Source of the DNA: JANNSX01 sp963741525
Lineage (GTDB): Bacteria > Pseudomonadota > Alphaproteobacteria > Rhizobiales > Hyphomicrobiaceae
NCBI GenBank assembly: GCA_963741525.1
Contig: CAVUIW010000028.1
Location: 248,001 to 312,000, forward strand
DNA length: 64,000 bases
Reading direction: 5' to 3'
Position numbers and translations under genes: made by a program. Shown one piece after another: positions 8,905 through 16,719 of this stretch (position 1 is its first letter; each line of letters opens with the position of its first letter). The notes under the pieces are model-generated. The model had not been told where the DNA came from. It was given only the letters and a program-made list of their open reading frames with translations, and searched no databases.

Positions 8905-9537
8905 ATGAACGCAATACGCATCATGTTGGCCAGCATGGCCGCCTTGGCATTGTCAGGCTGTGCCTACGAGGCGAAGCCAATTTCGACCGGATCGGTCAGC
9001 GTCGTGTCATCCTACACTGAGAAGCTACCGGGGCGGTACGCCCTCTATGTCGAGACGACGGAGCTATCCAAGATCGTGCGAGCGCAGGGCGTCAACTGTG
9101 CAGCCCACACGTACCCGCTCGACATGACAGAAGGCTTCCGGTCATCCGTGCGGGCGACGCTCGCCAATCAGATCGAGACTGTAGAGGAAGTCACCGCGCC
9201 ACTCGATGCGAGCACGCTGCAAGCCCAAGGCTTCAAGGGCCAGATCATTGTTCGCGGCGACGGGCTCGAAGGCAAGCTTGTGGCGATCCCTGGCTTCTGG
9301 CAAGCCACGATATCGAGCACGGTTCGTGCGAGTGCATCCGTGATCGTTGACGGTCCCTCGGGTCGCCTTGTCGGCAAGTCCGTTGAAGGCATGGCCGAAC
9401 GCGAGGCCGAAGCCGGGGCCTTTTGCTCGGGCGGCGCGGCTGCCGTCGATAGTGCGGCTTCCGAAGCGCTCCGCAAGCTCGTGATGCAGCTTGGCGAGAC
9501 GGTCGCGAACTCGGAACGGCTACGTGGTAGCGGATAG
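8905..9537 (+). CDS. Predicted lipoprotein of unknown function
   Basis: A 210-aa protein with a classic lipoprotein signal: hydrophobic residues 5-15 and a lipobox LSGC with Cys19. The mature part is mixed alpha/beta with two internal cysteines (residues about 67 and 173) and ends without a membrane anchor. I do not recognise the family. The start is supported by position (ATGAACGCAATACGC) after a GGGGGG-rich stretch, and the 81-bp divergent intergenic region shared with the thermonuclease gene probably holds both promoters. A role in the envelope is inferred from the lipobox only. Confidence 0.7.
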   Translation: MNAIRIMLASMAALALSGCAYEAKPISTGSVSVVSSYTEKLPGRYALYVETTELSKIVRAQGVNCAAHTYPLDMTEGFRSSVRATLANQIETVEEVTAPLDASTLQAQGFKGQIIVRGDGLEGKLVAIPGFWQATISSTVRASASVIVDGPSGRLVGKSVEGMAEREAEAGAFCSGGAAAVDSAASEALRKLVMQLGETVANSERLRGSG

Positions 9538-9656
9538 TCATTTCCAAGGTAGGCAAGCCCAAATGCGCAGTACTGGATTGGCTTCCAAACTCCAATTCGG
9601 TAGAGTGGGTCTACAAACACTGTCGTGTCACCCCATGCCAGCACGCTGAGGAAGAA

Positions 9657-9976
9657 ATGCGCTTCTTGCTCATCCTGATCGCCATATCTGCAGCGACGCC
9701 TGCGGCTGCGCAGGTGGGGACTGCCAGCAAGGGCCCAGTGTTCGTCTTCAAGGGCGATAGCGAGTTCAGAGAGGGGTACGACCTCATCGTCTCGGGAGTT
9801 GTGCAGACGCAGCCTGCCGCACTTGCGCCGCTTCTTGCGTGCGCCGTAGAGGACGGAACTGCGATCCACTCACTGAGAGTAGGCGAGTCTGGGGTACGCG
9901 CTGGATCATGGTGACCGATGGGCCGCAGGCGGGCTGCAAGGGCGTTATTCTCACATCGCAATTCTATGGCGAATAG
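9657..9976 (+). CDS. Small secreted protein, reading frame broken near 9885
   Basis: The 85-codon frame 9657-9914 starts with a signal peptide (MRFLLILIAISAA..AAA). After about residue 75 the sequence in this frame looks random. The -1 frame continues with RWIMVTDGPQAGCKGVILTS and stops at 9974-9976. The GPQAGCKGV run resembles the C-terminal signature of small secreted alphaproteobacterial proteins, so the joined product (about 106 aa) is probably the ancestral one. The break lies at or near a GAGTC at 9885-9889. It may be a true pseudogene or a sequence error. Function unknown. Confidence 0.5.
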
Positions 9977-9999
9977 TTCGACCTAGCTGTTCCTCAGCC

Positions 10000-10668
10000 A
10001 TGTGTAACCTCTACTCGATGACCCGCAACGTCGAAGCAATCCGCGACCTGTTCCGCGTGTCGCACAATCGCGCTGGGTCCGTCCCTTCGTTGTCAGCCAT
10101 CTTTCCCGGCCACAGCGCGCCAGTGATCCGTCAAGCCGATGACGGCGAGCGCGAGCTATCCATGCTCTCATGGGGCTTCGTCCTGCCACAGCAGGGGAAG
10201 GCCCCGCGACGCGTGACCAACGTTCGCGATGATAAGGCGCGCACTTCTACATTCTGGCGCGAGAGCTTTGAGACGCGCCGCTGTCTCGTGCCCGCATCCT
10301 CCTTCGCAGAGCCACGGGAGGCCACCCCCGCGACTTGGCACTGGTTCGCGCTCAAGGCTGACGAGCCCCGCCCGCTGTTCGCCTTTGCTGGAATATGGCG
10401 GCGCTGGGCTGGTCCTATCAGGAAGGGAGGCGATCCGGTCGAACTTGACGTGTTCGCATTCTTCACGACGACGCCCAACGCGCTCGTGGCGACGATCAAT
10501 CACGAGCGCATGCCCGTGGTACTGACGGACGAAGCGGACTTCGCGACTTGGCTTACTGGCAGCCGTGACGAAGCTTTCAGCTTGATACGGGAGTACCCAC
10601 CGGCGAAGATGCGGGTCGTGCAAGAGGGCTTCGACAAGCTGGACAAATTGGAAGCGACTGATGTCTGA
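10000..10668 (+). CDS. yedK: SRAP-domain protein (SOS response-associated peptidase, YedK/HMCES family)
   Basis: A 222-aa protein of the SRAP family, which forms covalent crosslinks with abasic sites in single-stranded DNA. The invariant Cys2 follows the initiator Met (MCNLYS). The conserved Arg/Asn region (RRVTNVRDDKA), the RCLVPASSFAEPRE motif with its glutamate, and the active-site histidine in INHERMPV are all present, so it should be functional. Its last 8 bases overlap the TIR gene, suggesting co-translation. A truncated paralogue of its C-terminal third lies at 12606-12791. SRAP genes are often mobile and linked to DNA damage or phage conflict. Confidence 0.93.
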   Translation: MCNLYSMTRNVEAIRDLFRVSHNRAGSVPSLSAIFPGHSAPVIRQADDGERELSMLSWGFVLPQQGKAPRRVTNVRDDKARTSTFWRESFETRRCLVPASSFAEPREATPATWHWFALKADEPRPLFAFAGIWRRWAGPIRKGGDPVELDVFAFFTTTPNALVATINHERMPVVLTDEADFATWLTGSRDEAFSLIREYPPAKMRVVQEGFDKLDKLEATDV

Positions 10669-11980
10669 ACTGGGGGGCGAGATGCTGAGAAGCCCGTGGA
10701 TAATCGGCCCACTGATATTGTTGGCTGCTGCATCGGTGTTGGGTGTTCTGCTGATGCTCCGCGCGCGGCACAGGCGAAGAAAGCTGGCCGCAAAGGTAAG
10801 TGAGTCTGCGGTAGACGCAGATCGAAACGCTGCCATAGACATTCTGCTTGGCGAGAACGAAGAGCTAAAGGAGGCGATCAAGTCAGGTCGTGTCAAGTTC
10901 AAAAGCGCGACTGAGAAAGACCCCCGCCAACAGGCACTACCGCGAGTGATGTACTCGTTGGGGCCCTATGCGAAACTAGAGCCCGGCGATCTCCCAACCC
11001 CGCACATCGAGCTGCCGCGTGAAGCATTTGCAGAAACCCCATCCGATCTGATGTACGCGCTGGGTGCCGGTAGCGGTCTCGATGATGTAAGTTGCAGCGT
11101 GTTCACTAAGCCGAAAATCTATCGTGGTTGGCCAGCCAAAATCCAAGTTCTGCTCCATTTGCGCAGTGAGGTAGTAAGCGCCGCAAAACTAGCTGCGAAA
11201 GAAGATGTTGGAACTAACCGGCGAGCAACAGCGATGCTCGATGCATTGATCAGTCGAGGTACTGAGGTAGAGATGTTTATAGATTGCCCCGAAATGGAAA
11301 TTGAAGAACCACTCAAGTCAATCACGTGGGAAGGCCGAGCTGCAAGTATCGTGTTTCGCGCAAGCGTCCCGAGAAACTCGACAGTGACGAAAGTTCGCCC
11401 GGTGGCATACATTCAGGCTGGAAGCGTGCCTATCGGTGAACTCGAATTCAGCATCGGTGTCGAAGATCGATCGTTCTCAGAGCAATCTTCAGCGACTATG
11501 CTTTCGGCCGTCGGCGCCCCTGTTGAAATGGCAACTGCAGAAGAATTTGTCGACACAGTATCGACGCCGTACAACAGACCATTCATCTCATACTCCCGAA
11601 AGGACTTCGAGCGCGTTTCGTTCTTCGCTCAAGGACTCGAAGAACGTGGAATTGCTCCAATCGTCGACGTGACCAATCTCGAACCTGGCGATGACTGGGC
11701 TGAAAAACTCCCAGAGTTTGTGAGAGATGCCGATGTGGTCTACGTCATGTGGTCGAGCAATGCTGCAAGCTCGCGCTGGGTCGATCAAGAGTCGCGGCTT
11801 GCGTGCCAGCTCCACGAGGCCTCAGGCGACCGGCGTCCAAGAGTGAAGCCGATGCTAATGGAGCAACTGAGCCCGAAGCTGCCGGACCACCTAGCGCGCT
11901 TTCATGCATCGTCGGTGTGGCAAGCCCTGAGGACTGCGCATCAAGTTGGTGTCTTCGAAGACAAGCCAGAGGGTCCATAA
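10661..11980 (+). CDS. Membrane-anchored TIR-domain protein
   Basis: A 439-aa protein in three parts. Residues 12-33 form one transmembrane helix followed by a basic stretch (RARHRRRK), predicting a cytoplasmic C-terminus. Residues 90-270 are a beta-rich domain I do not recognise. Residues 306-425 form a TIR domain: FISYSRKD, then DVTNLEPGDDW, DADVVYVMWSSNAASSRWV and Glu377 in RWVDQESRL, at the position of the catalytic glutamate of NAD-cleaving TIR enzymes. The protein could act as an NADase effector or a signalling TIR. It overlaps the SRAP gene by 8 bases. Lower GC and different codon use from the flanking core genes suggest transfer. No other Thoeris-type partner is nearby. Confidence 0.85.
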   Translation: MSELGGEMLRSPWIIGPLILLAAASVLGVLLMLRARHRRRKLAAKVSESAVDADRNAAIDILLGENEELKEAIKSGRVKFKSATEKDPRQQALPRVMYSLGPYAKLEPGDLPTPHIELPREAFAETPSDLMYALGAGSGLDDVSCSVFTKPKIYRGWPAKIQVLLHLRSEVVSAAKLAAKEDVGTNRRATAMLDALISRGTEVEMFIDCPEMEIEEPLKSITWEGRAASIVFRASVPRNSTVTKVRPVAYIQAGSVPIGELEFSIGVEDRSFSEQSSATMLSAVGAPVEMATAEEFVDTVSTPYNRPFISYSRKDFERVSFFAQGLEERGIAPIVDVTNLEPGDDWAEKLPEFVRDADVVYVMWSSNAASSRWVDQESRLACQLHEASGDRRPRVKPMLMEQLSPKLPDHLARFHASSVWQALRTAHQVGVFEDKPEGP

Positions 11981-12085
11981 CCGCTTCGGAACCGCACGAT
12001 GAACGATGCCAGCCTCCGAGTTCTCGGCAATCAGCCCTGGGAATGGCCGCACATGTGACCTTTTCAGTCGACGCTGGCAGGCGCG

Positions 12086-12523
12086 ATGAGATGCAAGGCC
12101 GCCATAGCTTTTGCCATCGTAGCGGTCGCCGGAACCGCGTCTCACAGCTTCGCCTGTGGCACCAAGGTGTACTGCAAAGACATGGCGAACTGCGCCGAGG
12201 CGACCTATTACCTTCAAGTCTGCGAGCTAAAGCGCCTCGATGGCGACGGGGACGGCATCCCTTGCGAAGCGCTGTGCGGCAAGTCGGCTGCGACTCACCA
12301 AGAACGGCTCATGGCACAGACGAACAGGCAGGGCGTCGCCTACTTCACGTCAAGCGCCGTTGGCCTTGCGACGCCTGCACAGTCCTTAAAGTGTCAGGGC
12401 AAGACGACGTGCTCACAGATGACGAGTTGTGAGGAAGCGCGGTTCTACTTGGAACGATGCGGCACCACTGGCCTCGATGGCAACAGCGACGGCGTTCCGT
12501 GTAACGGGCTCTGCGGCGAGTGA
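12086..12523 (+). CDS. Secreted protein with two Excalibur calcium-binding domains
   Basis: A 145-aa protein with a signal peptide (about residues 1-23). Two copies of the Excalibur motif follow: CELKRLDGDGDGIPCEALC in the first and CGTTGLDGNSDGVPCNGLC in the second. Each has the DxDxDGxxC calcium-loop pattern and paired cysteines. Excalibur domains occur in secreted or surface proteins, often together with SNase-type nucleases, one of which is encoded at 7993-8823. It stands alone on the plus strand, 105 bp after the TIR gene. A calcium-dependent extracellular binding role is inferred from the family. Confidence 0.85.
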   Translation: MRCKAAIAFAIVAVAGTASHSFACGTKVYCKDMANCAEATYYLQVCELKRLDGDGDGIPCEALCGKSAATHQERLMAQTNRQGVAYFTSSAVGLATPAQSLKCQGKTTCSQMTSCEEARFYLERCGTTGLDGNSDGVPCNGLCGE

Positions 12524-12605
12524 CGCCAATCAACGCCACTCGGCTCTGATACCGCTCGCTTATGGTCGGTATCCTCGTGCGTAACGTGAGGGGCTGTACC
12601 CAACG

Positions 12606-12791
12606 CCCAACGCGCTCGTGGCGACCATCAATCACGAGCGCATGCCCGTGCTGCTGGCAGACGAAGCGGACTTCACAACGTGGCTCGATGGCAGCCCTTA
12701 CGAAGCGTTCGTGCTCGTGGGTGAACACCCGTCGGACAGGATGAGGATTGTGCAAGCGGGATTCGATAAAGTGGACCGGCTGGCGAGCTAA
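12606..12791 (+). pseudogene. Remnant of a second SRAP (YedK-like) gene
   Basis: Codons from 12606 encode PNALVATINHERMPVLLADE and then a sequence ending KVDRLAS-stop, homologous to the last third of the SRAP protein at 10000-10668 but with many substitutions. The catalytic Cys2 and first two thirds are missing, and no start or ribosome site precedes it. It is a 3' fragment of a diverged paralogue, left by deletion or recombination. The first bases of homology are nearly identical to the intact gene, which may mark a recombination point. Confidence 0.8.
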
Positions 12792-13048
12792 CCGCGTGTC
12801 GGCACGTAGAGGAGCGCCACAAGGCACTCGCGGTCAAGATCGAAGCGGCTCGCCGAATCAGCCGCTACTTCCTCGGCAGTCCGTGCGTCGGGCAAGCGAA
12901 AGTCCGCTTCCATGCAACTGAGCGCGCTGATCGCATCGGCCACGGCCGCTTGCGGCGTAGGTCCGCCCCCATGGCAACCAGCAACGTCGGGAACCCGCAC
13001 GCCCCACACATCACCAGCGCCATCGAGGATGCCGATGAAGATCGTCAT
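12788..13048 (-). CDS. HicB-like antitoxin, apparently without HicA
   Basis: An 86-aa protein matching the N-terminal HicB fold: FIGILDGAGDVWGVRVPDVAGCHGGG followed by TPQAAVADAISAL, the partial-RNase-H-like pattern seen in HicB (PDLPGC...EA...A). It lacks an obvious DNA-binding domain. No HicA-type double-stranded-RNA-binding toxin was found on either side. It lies 23 bp after the recombinase gene, on the same strand, so the two may be one operon. Confidence 0.7.
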   Translation of the reverse strand: MTIFIGILDGAGDVWGVRVPDVAGCHGGGPTPQAAVADAISALSCMEADFRLPDARTAEEVAADSASRFDLDRECLVALLYVPTRG

Positions 13049-13071
13049 AGCGGATACCCCGTTCGTATCAA

Positions 13072-14034
13072 CTACCGCGTTGGCTCACAGCGGAACACGC
13101 CTTCGTCCAAGTGCAAGCCCGAGCCATCGGACGGCCGGGCATGAAGGTATGTGCTCGTGACCGCGATACTCGCATGCCCGAGTGTATCGCGCACAGTAGC
13201 GAGCGACGCTCCCCTGTCGAGCGCATGTGATGCGTGGCAGTGCCGGAGCCAGTGAGCCGACGTGCGCTCATTGACGCCAGCGCGACGGGCAACGGCCTTG
13301 ATCATCTGATTGACGGCTCGCGTGCTGAGCGCATTCGGATGCGTGCCCCTTCGTCCGGCCGTGCATCTGCGGGACCGGAACACCGGCATGTCATCGGTAG
13401 CGCCATTGCGGATCGCGAGCACGGCAGAGCCAACGGTGCTGGGTAGTAAGACCTCCCGCCGCTTTGATCCCTTGCCGAGCACCGATAGCTGCACTCGCCC
13501 GCCGTCTCGCGCGATCACGTCCGCCCATGTGAGAGCGACAAGTTCGCTCACGCGAAGTCCGCCAGCATAGGCGACGGCCAACAGTGTACGGTCCCGGCCT
13601 GTGCTCGCGGATCGCAAGAGCAGGCCGACTTCGACCTCGGATAGGATGCGCTGGGCAAGCTGCGACGGCGCGGTCCCGACCTTGATCACGGCAGCGGCGT
13701 TGAAGGTCAGGAAGCCGAGCCGATGCCCGTAGCCGATGAGCGAGCGAACACGTTGGACATACTGACGGCCCGTCGAAGCACTGACGCCACTCGTGAGCGT
13801 GCCCAGTGCGTCGCGAATGTCTTCCACAGTAGCAGTGCGGAGGGACATCCCGAGCGCGGTCAGGAACCGCTTTGCCGTCGCGCCGAAGTTCCGCCGTGTC
13901 CGTGGTGATGCCAGCCCTGCGAGCCAACTCGCCACAAGCTCGTCATCGCTGCTCGCTCGTGTCGCCCGCGTGACCGTCACCGCTGGCTGCGTTGCAGCCG
14001 CGACTACGGCAATCTGTCGTTCATCTTCGAACAT
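13072..14034 (-). CDS. XerC/D-type tyrosine recombinase
   Basis: A 320-aa recombinase with a SAM-like core-binding domain (about 30-115) and a complete catalytic domain: Arg161 (GGLRVSEL), Lys188 (LGKGSKRREV), His261-x-x-Arg264 (HWLRHCHASH), His287 (LGHASI) and the nucleophile Tyr296 (STYLH). It is much closer to XerC/XerD than to the island integrase. It may resolve dimers of the excised circle or be left from another element. The hicB-like gene follows 23 bp downstream. Confidence 0.9.
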   Translation of the reverse strand: MFEDERQIAVVAAATQPAVTVTRATRASSDDELVASWLAGLASPRTRRNFGATAKRFLTALGMSLRTATVEDIRDALGTLTSGVSASTGRQYVQRVRSLIGYGHRLGFLTFNAAAVIKVGTAPSQLAQRILSEVEVGLLLRSASTGRDRTLLAVAYAGGLRVSELVALTWADVIARDGGRVQLSVLGKGSKRREVLLPSTVGSAVLAIRNGATDDMPVFRSRRCTAGRRGTHPNALSTRAVNQMIKAVARRAGVNERTSAHWLRHCHASHALDRGASLATVRDTLGHASIAVTSTYLHARPSDGSGLHLDEGVFRCEPTR

Positions 14035-14398
14035 GTTCGCCCCCGCAGAGTCTATCGTCCGTCACTACTGATTAGATGTGTAATCGGAAGTTCGTTTGCA
14101 AGATCATCCGAAGTATAATTCGCGCGTTTGACTCCCGCTGTTGCTCGTCTACCTCGCTGATCCGCTCGCCGGAATGCACGTCTCTGCAACTCGAGTTCGA
14201 TCCGTGATCCGCGTTGCCGGTCATGCCCGATGCGCTGGGTCCGACATGCGAAGGGCCCGGCCTTACTGTGCCGAGCCCCCCCCTGTGTCCGTCCATGATC
14301 TGCCGTGCGTACCCGTCAGGGTAGGAGCGGCATCGCGTTCGCAACGTCGTGGACGATGCGGATAAACCATACCCATGCCACGATGTGCAGTAGCAACC
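14035..14398. other. Non-coding stretch upstream of the recombinase
   Basis: No ORF here has a plausible ribosome site or protein-like composition. The part next to 14034 is AT-richer (14060-14120) and probably holds the promoter of the minus-strand recombinase-hicB operon. Nothing else was recognised. Confidence 0.4.
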
Positions 14399-14716
14399 TC
14401 ACGATACGGTCTCCCACGAGCGATGCATGTTCCAGCCTTGGGGTACCTGCCGTGCCTGGATCAACCACGAGTACTGGCCTACGAACTCCCGTGCCAGACA
14501 ATGTGTGTTGTCACCCCGTTGGATCACGCGAAGTAGCCGCGCTGCCTCGCGGGCATCCCCCTGTGCCACGAGCAGCGCACCTTGAGACAGCATGGCATCG
14601 ACAGTAGCGACAAGTAATCGTTGCATGGACTTGATCTGAGCTTCGACCCTGGGTCTGGCCTTCCGCTTCGTCCCGTTGCCCTGCTTGGCCTTAGCCTTCT
14701 GTGTCCGTCGTTTCAT
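14399..14716 (-). CDS. Small basic hypothetical protein
   Basis: A 105-aa ORF starting MKRRTQKAKAKQ, with a strongly basic N-terminus (about 12 Lys/Arg in 25 residues). A helical region with the heptad-like LLVATVDAMLSQGALLVAQG follows. Composition is protein-like but no family is recognised. It could be a nucleic-acid-binding protein. There are no close operon partners on this strand. Confidence 0.45.
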   Translation of the reverse strand: MKRRTQKAKAKQGNGTKRKARPRVEAQIKSMQRLLVATVDAMLSQGALLVAQGDAREAARLLRVIQRGDNTHCLAREFVGQYSWLIQARQVPQGWNMHRSWETVS

Positions 14717-15166
14717 GTCCGTAGTCCCCCGTTGTTGGTGCGATCAGTATGCCCCGAATCGCGTTGCTACCTAGTTAATCTGTAGACTTATAATACACGC
14801 ATATCATGCTGTTTTACAATGACAAATGTGTCTGTTTGATTCGTACGAACCCCCCCGCCATTTCCCATCTGGGTCCCATGTGCAACCGTCCCTGCCTCCA
14901 CCTCACTCCCGAGATGCAGGCCAGAAAGCGCACGAAGCCCCCAGCCCCCTAATGGCATCGACCCGCCACGGAGCGGCCCGGCAGAAAAACCCCGCAAAAG
15001 GGCTCCCCAAGCTGATCCAAAGCAACGTTCCCCTGGATCGGATTGTCTGTACATGGTATTATCTGTGGATCGACTGTAAAGCAAGGCCGTCAGCAGGGTT
15101 GACGGAAGTACACACTGGCAAATCTGCCGATTAGCCCGAGTATCCAAGCGATCAGGAGTAACGAGC
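14717..15166. other. 450-bp stretch without a convincing gene
   Basis: A TATAAT hexamer at 14789-14794 with TTGCTA 19 bp upstream (14764-14769) is a possible promoter reading right. No ORF in the stretch has protein-like composition. The later part is C-rich. It may be the leader of the small-gene cluster that starts at 15167. Confidence 0.35.
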
Positions 15167-15580
15167 ATGGCGTCGAAGTCGGGGGTTTCCGCTCCCCAGG
15201 GACACGAAAGAAAGCGGGCCGCCAGCGGGGGCAAGCCGAAGGCCGCCAAGCGTGGCCGGGGCGACCGGAAGCGGATCGCGATCCTGACCGATGAAATGGT
15301 CGCCGCAGACCCGACTTTGGTACTGACCGCCCCGGAAGCCGTCGTGCAGGCGTGGTCCGACCGGCGCGAGGAAGCCGAGGCCGAGCGACATGCCCAACGC
15401 CTACGCGACCATGCCGACAAGCGAGTCGCCTACGACGCCAGACGCCGTGCCGAGCGTACCGAGGAACGTGGTGGCCGGCCGTCTCGCGTCGGTCGTGGCG
15501 GCTCTCGCCCTGGCAGCGGTCGCAAGCCAGGCCCCAGGACACTCGCCCGCCGCGCTAGCCGTACCCACGTGTTCCTGTAG
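15167..15580 (+). CDS. Small basic hypothetical protein of the island
   Basis: A 137-aa ORF with an AGGAG ribosome site 8 bases upstream of its ATG. The N-terminal 45 residues are Lys/Arg/Gly-rich. A charged helix (about 62-100) follows, and then a tail GSRPGSGRKPG of the AT-hook or small-terminase-like kind. No family is recognised with confidence. The next ORF starts 12 bp after the stop with its own AGGAG, so a small operon is likely. Confidence 0.55.
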   Translation: MASKSGVSAPQGHERKRAASGGKPKAAKRGRGDRKRIAILTDEMVAADPTLVLTAPEAVVQAWSDRREEAEAERHAQRLRDHADKRVAYDARRRAERTEERGGRPSRVGRGGSRPGSGRKPGPRTLARRASRTHVFL

Positions 15581-15591
15581 GAGACCCGCCC

Positions 15592-15867
15592 ATGCCCAAC
15601 ACCGGGAAACCCCGTCCCGCACCCCGGCAGCTTGCCGTCCCGCTGTCCGCCCAAAGCCTCCAGCCCGAGCTGATCCGACGCCTTCGCGAGCATGTCATGG
15701 CTGGCGACCTATCGAGCGTCGCGCACGGCCTGGCACTCCACGAGCGCGAGTTGAACCAGTCGAGCTTGGGGGCGGCAAACCCGTTCGCGGGCATGCTCGT
15801 GGAACGTGAGACCCATGCCTCGAATTTTCATCGACCCCCTGGCCGCAAGCTCCGGCGGCACACTTGA
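15592..15867 (+). CDS. Small hypothetical protein downstream of 15167-15580
   Basis: A 91-aa ORF with a GTAGGAG ribosome site before its ATG. Residues 20-60 look like a soluble helical protein (ELIRRLREHVMAGDLSSVAH). The last 20 residues are less convincing, and the +1 frame (from about 15815, MPRIFIDPLAASSGG) looks more protein-like there, so either an overlapping gene or a frame change near 15800 is possible. Function unknown. Confidence 0.5.
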   Translation: MPNTGKPRPAPRQLAVPLSAQSLQPELIRRLREHVMAGDLSSVAHGLALHERELNQSSLGAANPFAGMLVERETHASNFHRPPGRKLRRHT

Positions 15868-15974
15868 AATTGTGGCTCGCGACCTGTTCGGACGACTGCG
15901 AAAATTCCGGTTCGGTCTAGCGGCGGACACTCACCTGCCGACGCGGATGACCCACTGCCGACCTCGCGACTGTC

Positions 15975-16121
15975 GTGAGCGAGGCAGCCATCCATGACCG
16001 CTTCGCGGACCTTCTCCACCAACTCGCCAGATACCGCCGGCGACTGCAATACTCCCGACAGCAGAACTCCGATCCGGTGCGCAACAGCGTGTTGCGGGAA
16101 TGCGGGCAGCAACGTATTTGA
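15975..16121 (+). CDS. Possible 48-aa ORF with GTG start
   Basis: From GTG 15975 the frame encodes SEAAIHDRFADLLHQLARYR and then a basic helix ending QQRI-stop. Amphipathic, protein-like composition and a GTGA overlap with the stop of a preceding frame (TGA 15976-15978) suggest translational coupling in this small-gene cluster. No ribosome site of its own is visible and no family is recognised. Confidence 0.35.
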   Translation: MSEAAIHDRFADLLHQLARYRRRLQYSRQQNSDPVRNSVLRECGQQRI

Positions 16122-16719
16122 CCGGAAGAGTACGGTCGCGGTTGATGCCGTCCGCAACCCGAGCATGCAGGCGCCATCGTGCTTCCCTCACCGCTTCTCA
16201 TCCGCCACTCCAAGCGCCAGCCGCCTCGGGCTCCATCGAACCGACAGGACTCCCGGTTGACGCTTGCAAGCGGGCGCCGCCTGCCGCACCTTCAACAGGA
16301 GCTGCAACAAATCCTGCCTTCTTGAGTGGTCTCTGTGATAAACGTCACACTTGTGCGACAGCTTTTCCGGCGCCTGGTTGGTCGAAACCAACAGACAAAT
16401 GTTCAGTATGGTAAATTCCATCTTGAGCAATTCACTGATCTATGATTGTCTGCCTTCAGATTGCAGGTTGCGGGGCTTCCACTGGTCCAGCAGGCGCTTC
16501 AGGACCAGATCCCCAATACAGTGACGTTTCAGATGCGGGGTCATGGCATGCAATTGCTCTTTTCGGCACAGGTGTGCCCGGCTTCCTCTCGTCGCGAGCG
16601 CGCTGATCTTGGGTGGTTACCGCCGCCACGCCAGGCGTTGATGCACCTGCGAGACTTCGTCACGGGTCACATTCCTGATTTCGAAAATTGCCTAAACACT
16701 GACGTCGAGAGGGCACGCT
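16122..16719. other. Upstream region of the RTX gene
   Basis: About 600 bp with no convincing ORF. It contains the CRP-like palindrome at 16334-16349 and a second inverted repeat GTTGGT-CGAA-ACCAAC at 16377-16392, followed by an AT-rich stretch (16395-16450). It is the likely regulatory region of the large RTX gene. Confidence 0.5.
16334..16349 (+). promoter_or_regulatory. CRP/FNR-type binding site
   Basis: TGTGATAAACGTCACA matches the palindrome TGTGA-N6-TCACA exactly, the consensus of cAMP receptor protein-type regulators. It lies 371 bp before the RTX start codon in an otherwise gene-free stretch. Use by a host CRP-like regulator is inferred. Confidence 0.55.

Noticed and set aside
10661..11980. 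Thoeris system
   Set aside because: A TIR gene is present, but no SIR2/SLOG-type ThsA partner is nearby and the architecture differs.
12788..13048. Complete HicAB toxin-antitoxin system
   Set aside because: No HicA-like ORF was found next to the HicB-like gene on either strand.
14788..15420. Minus-strand ORF of 210 codons
   Set aside because: It overlaps the better-supported plus-strand gene at 15167-15580 and has no plausible start site or protein-like composition.
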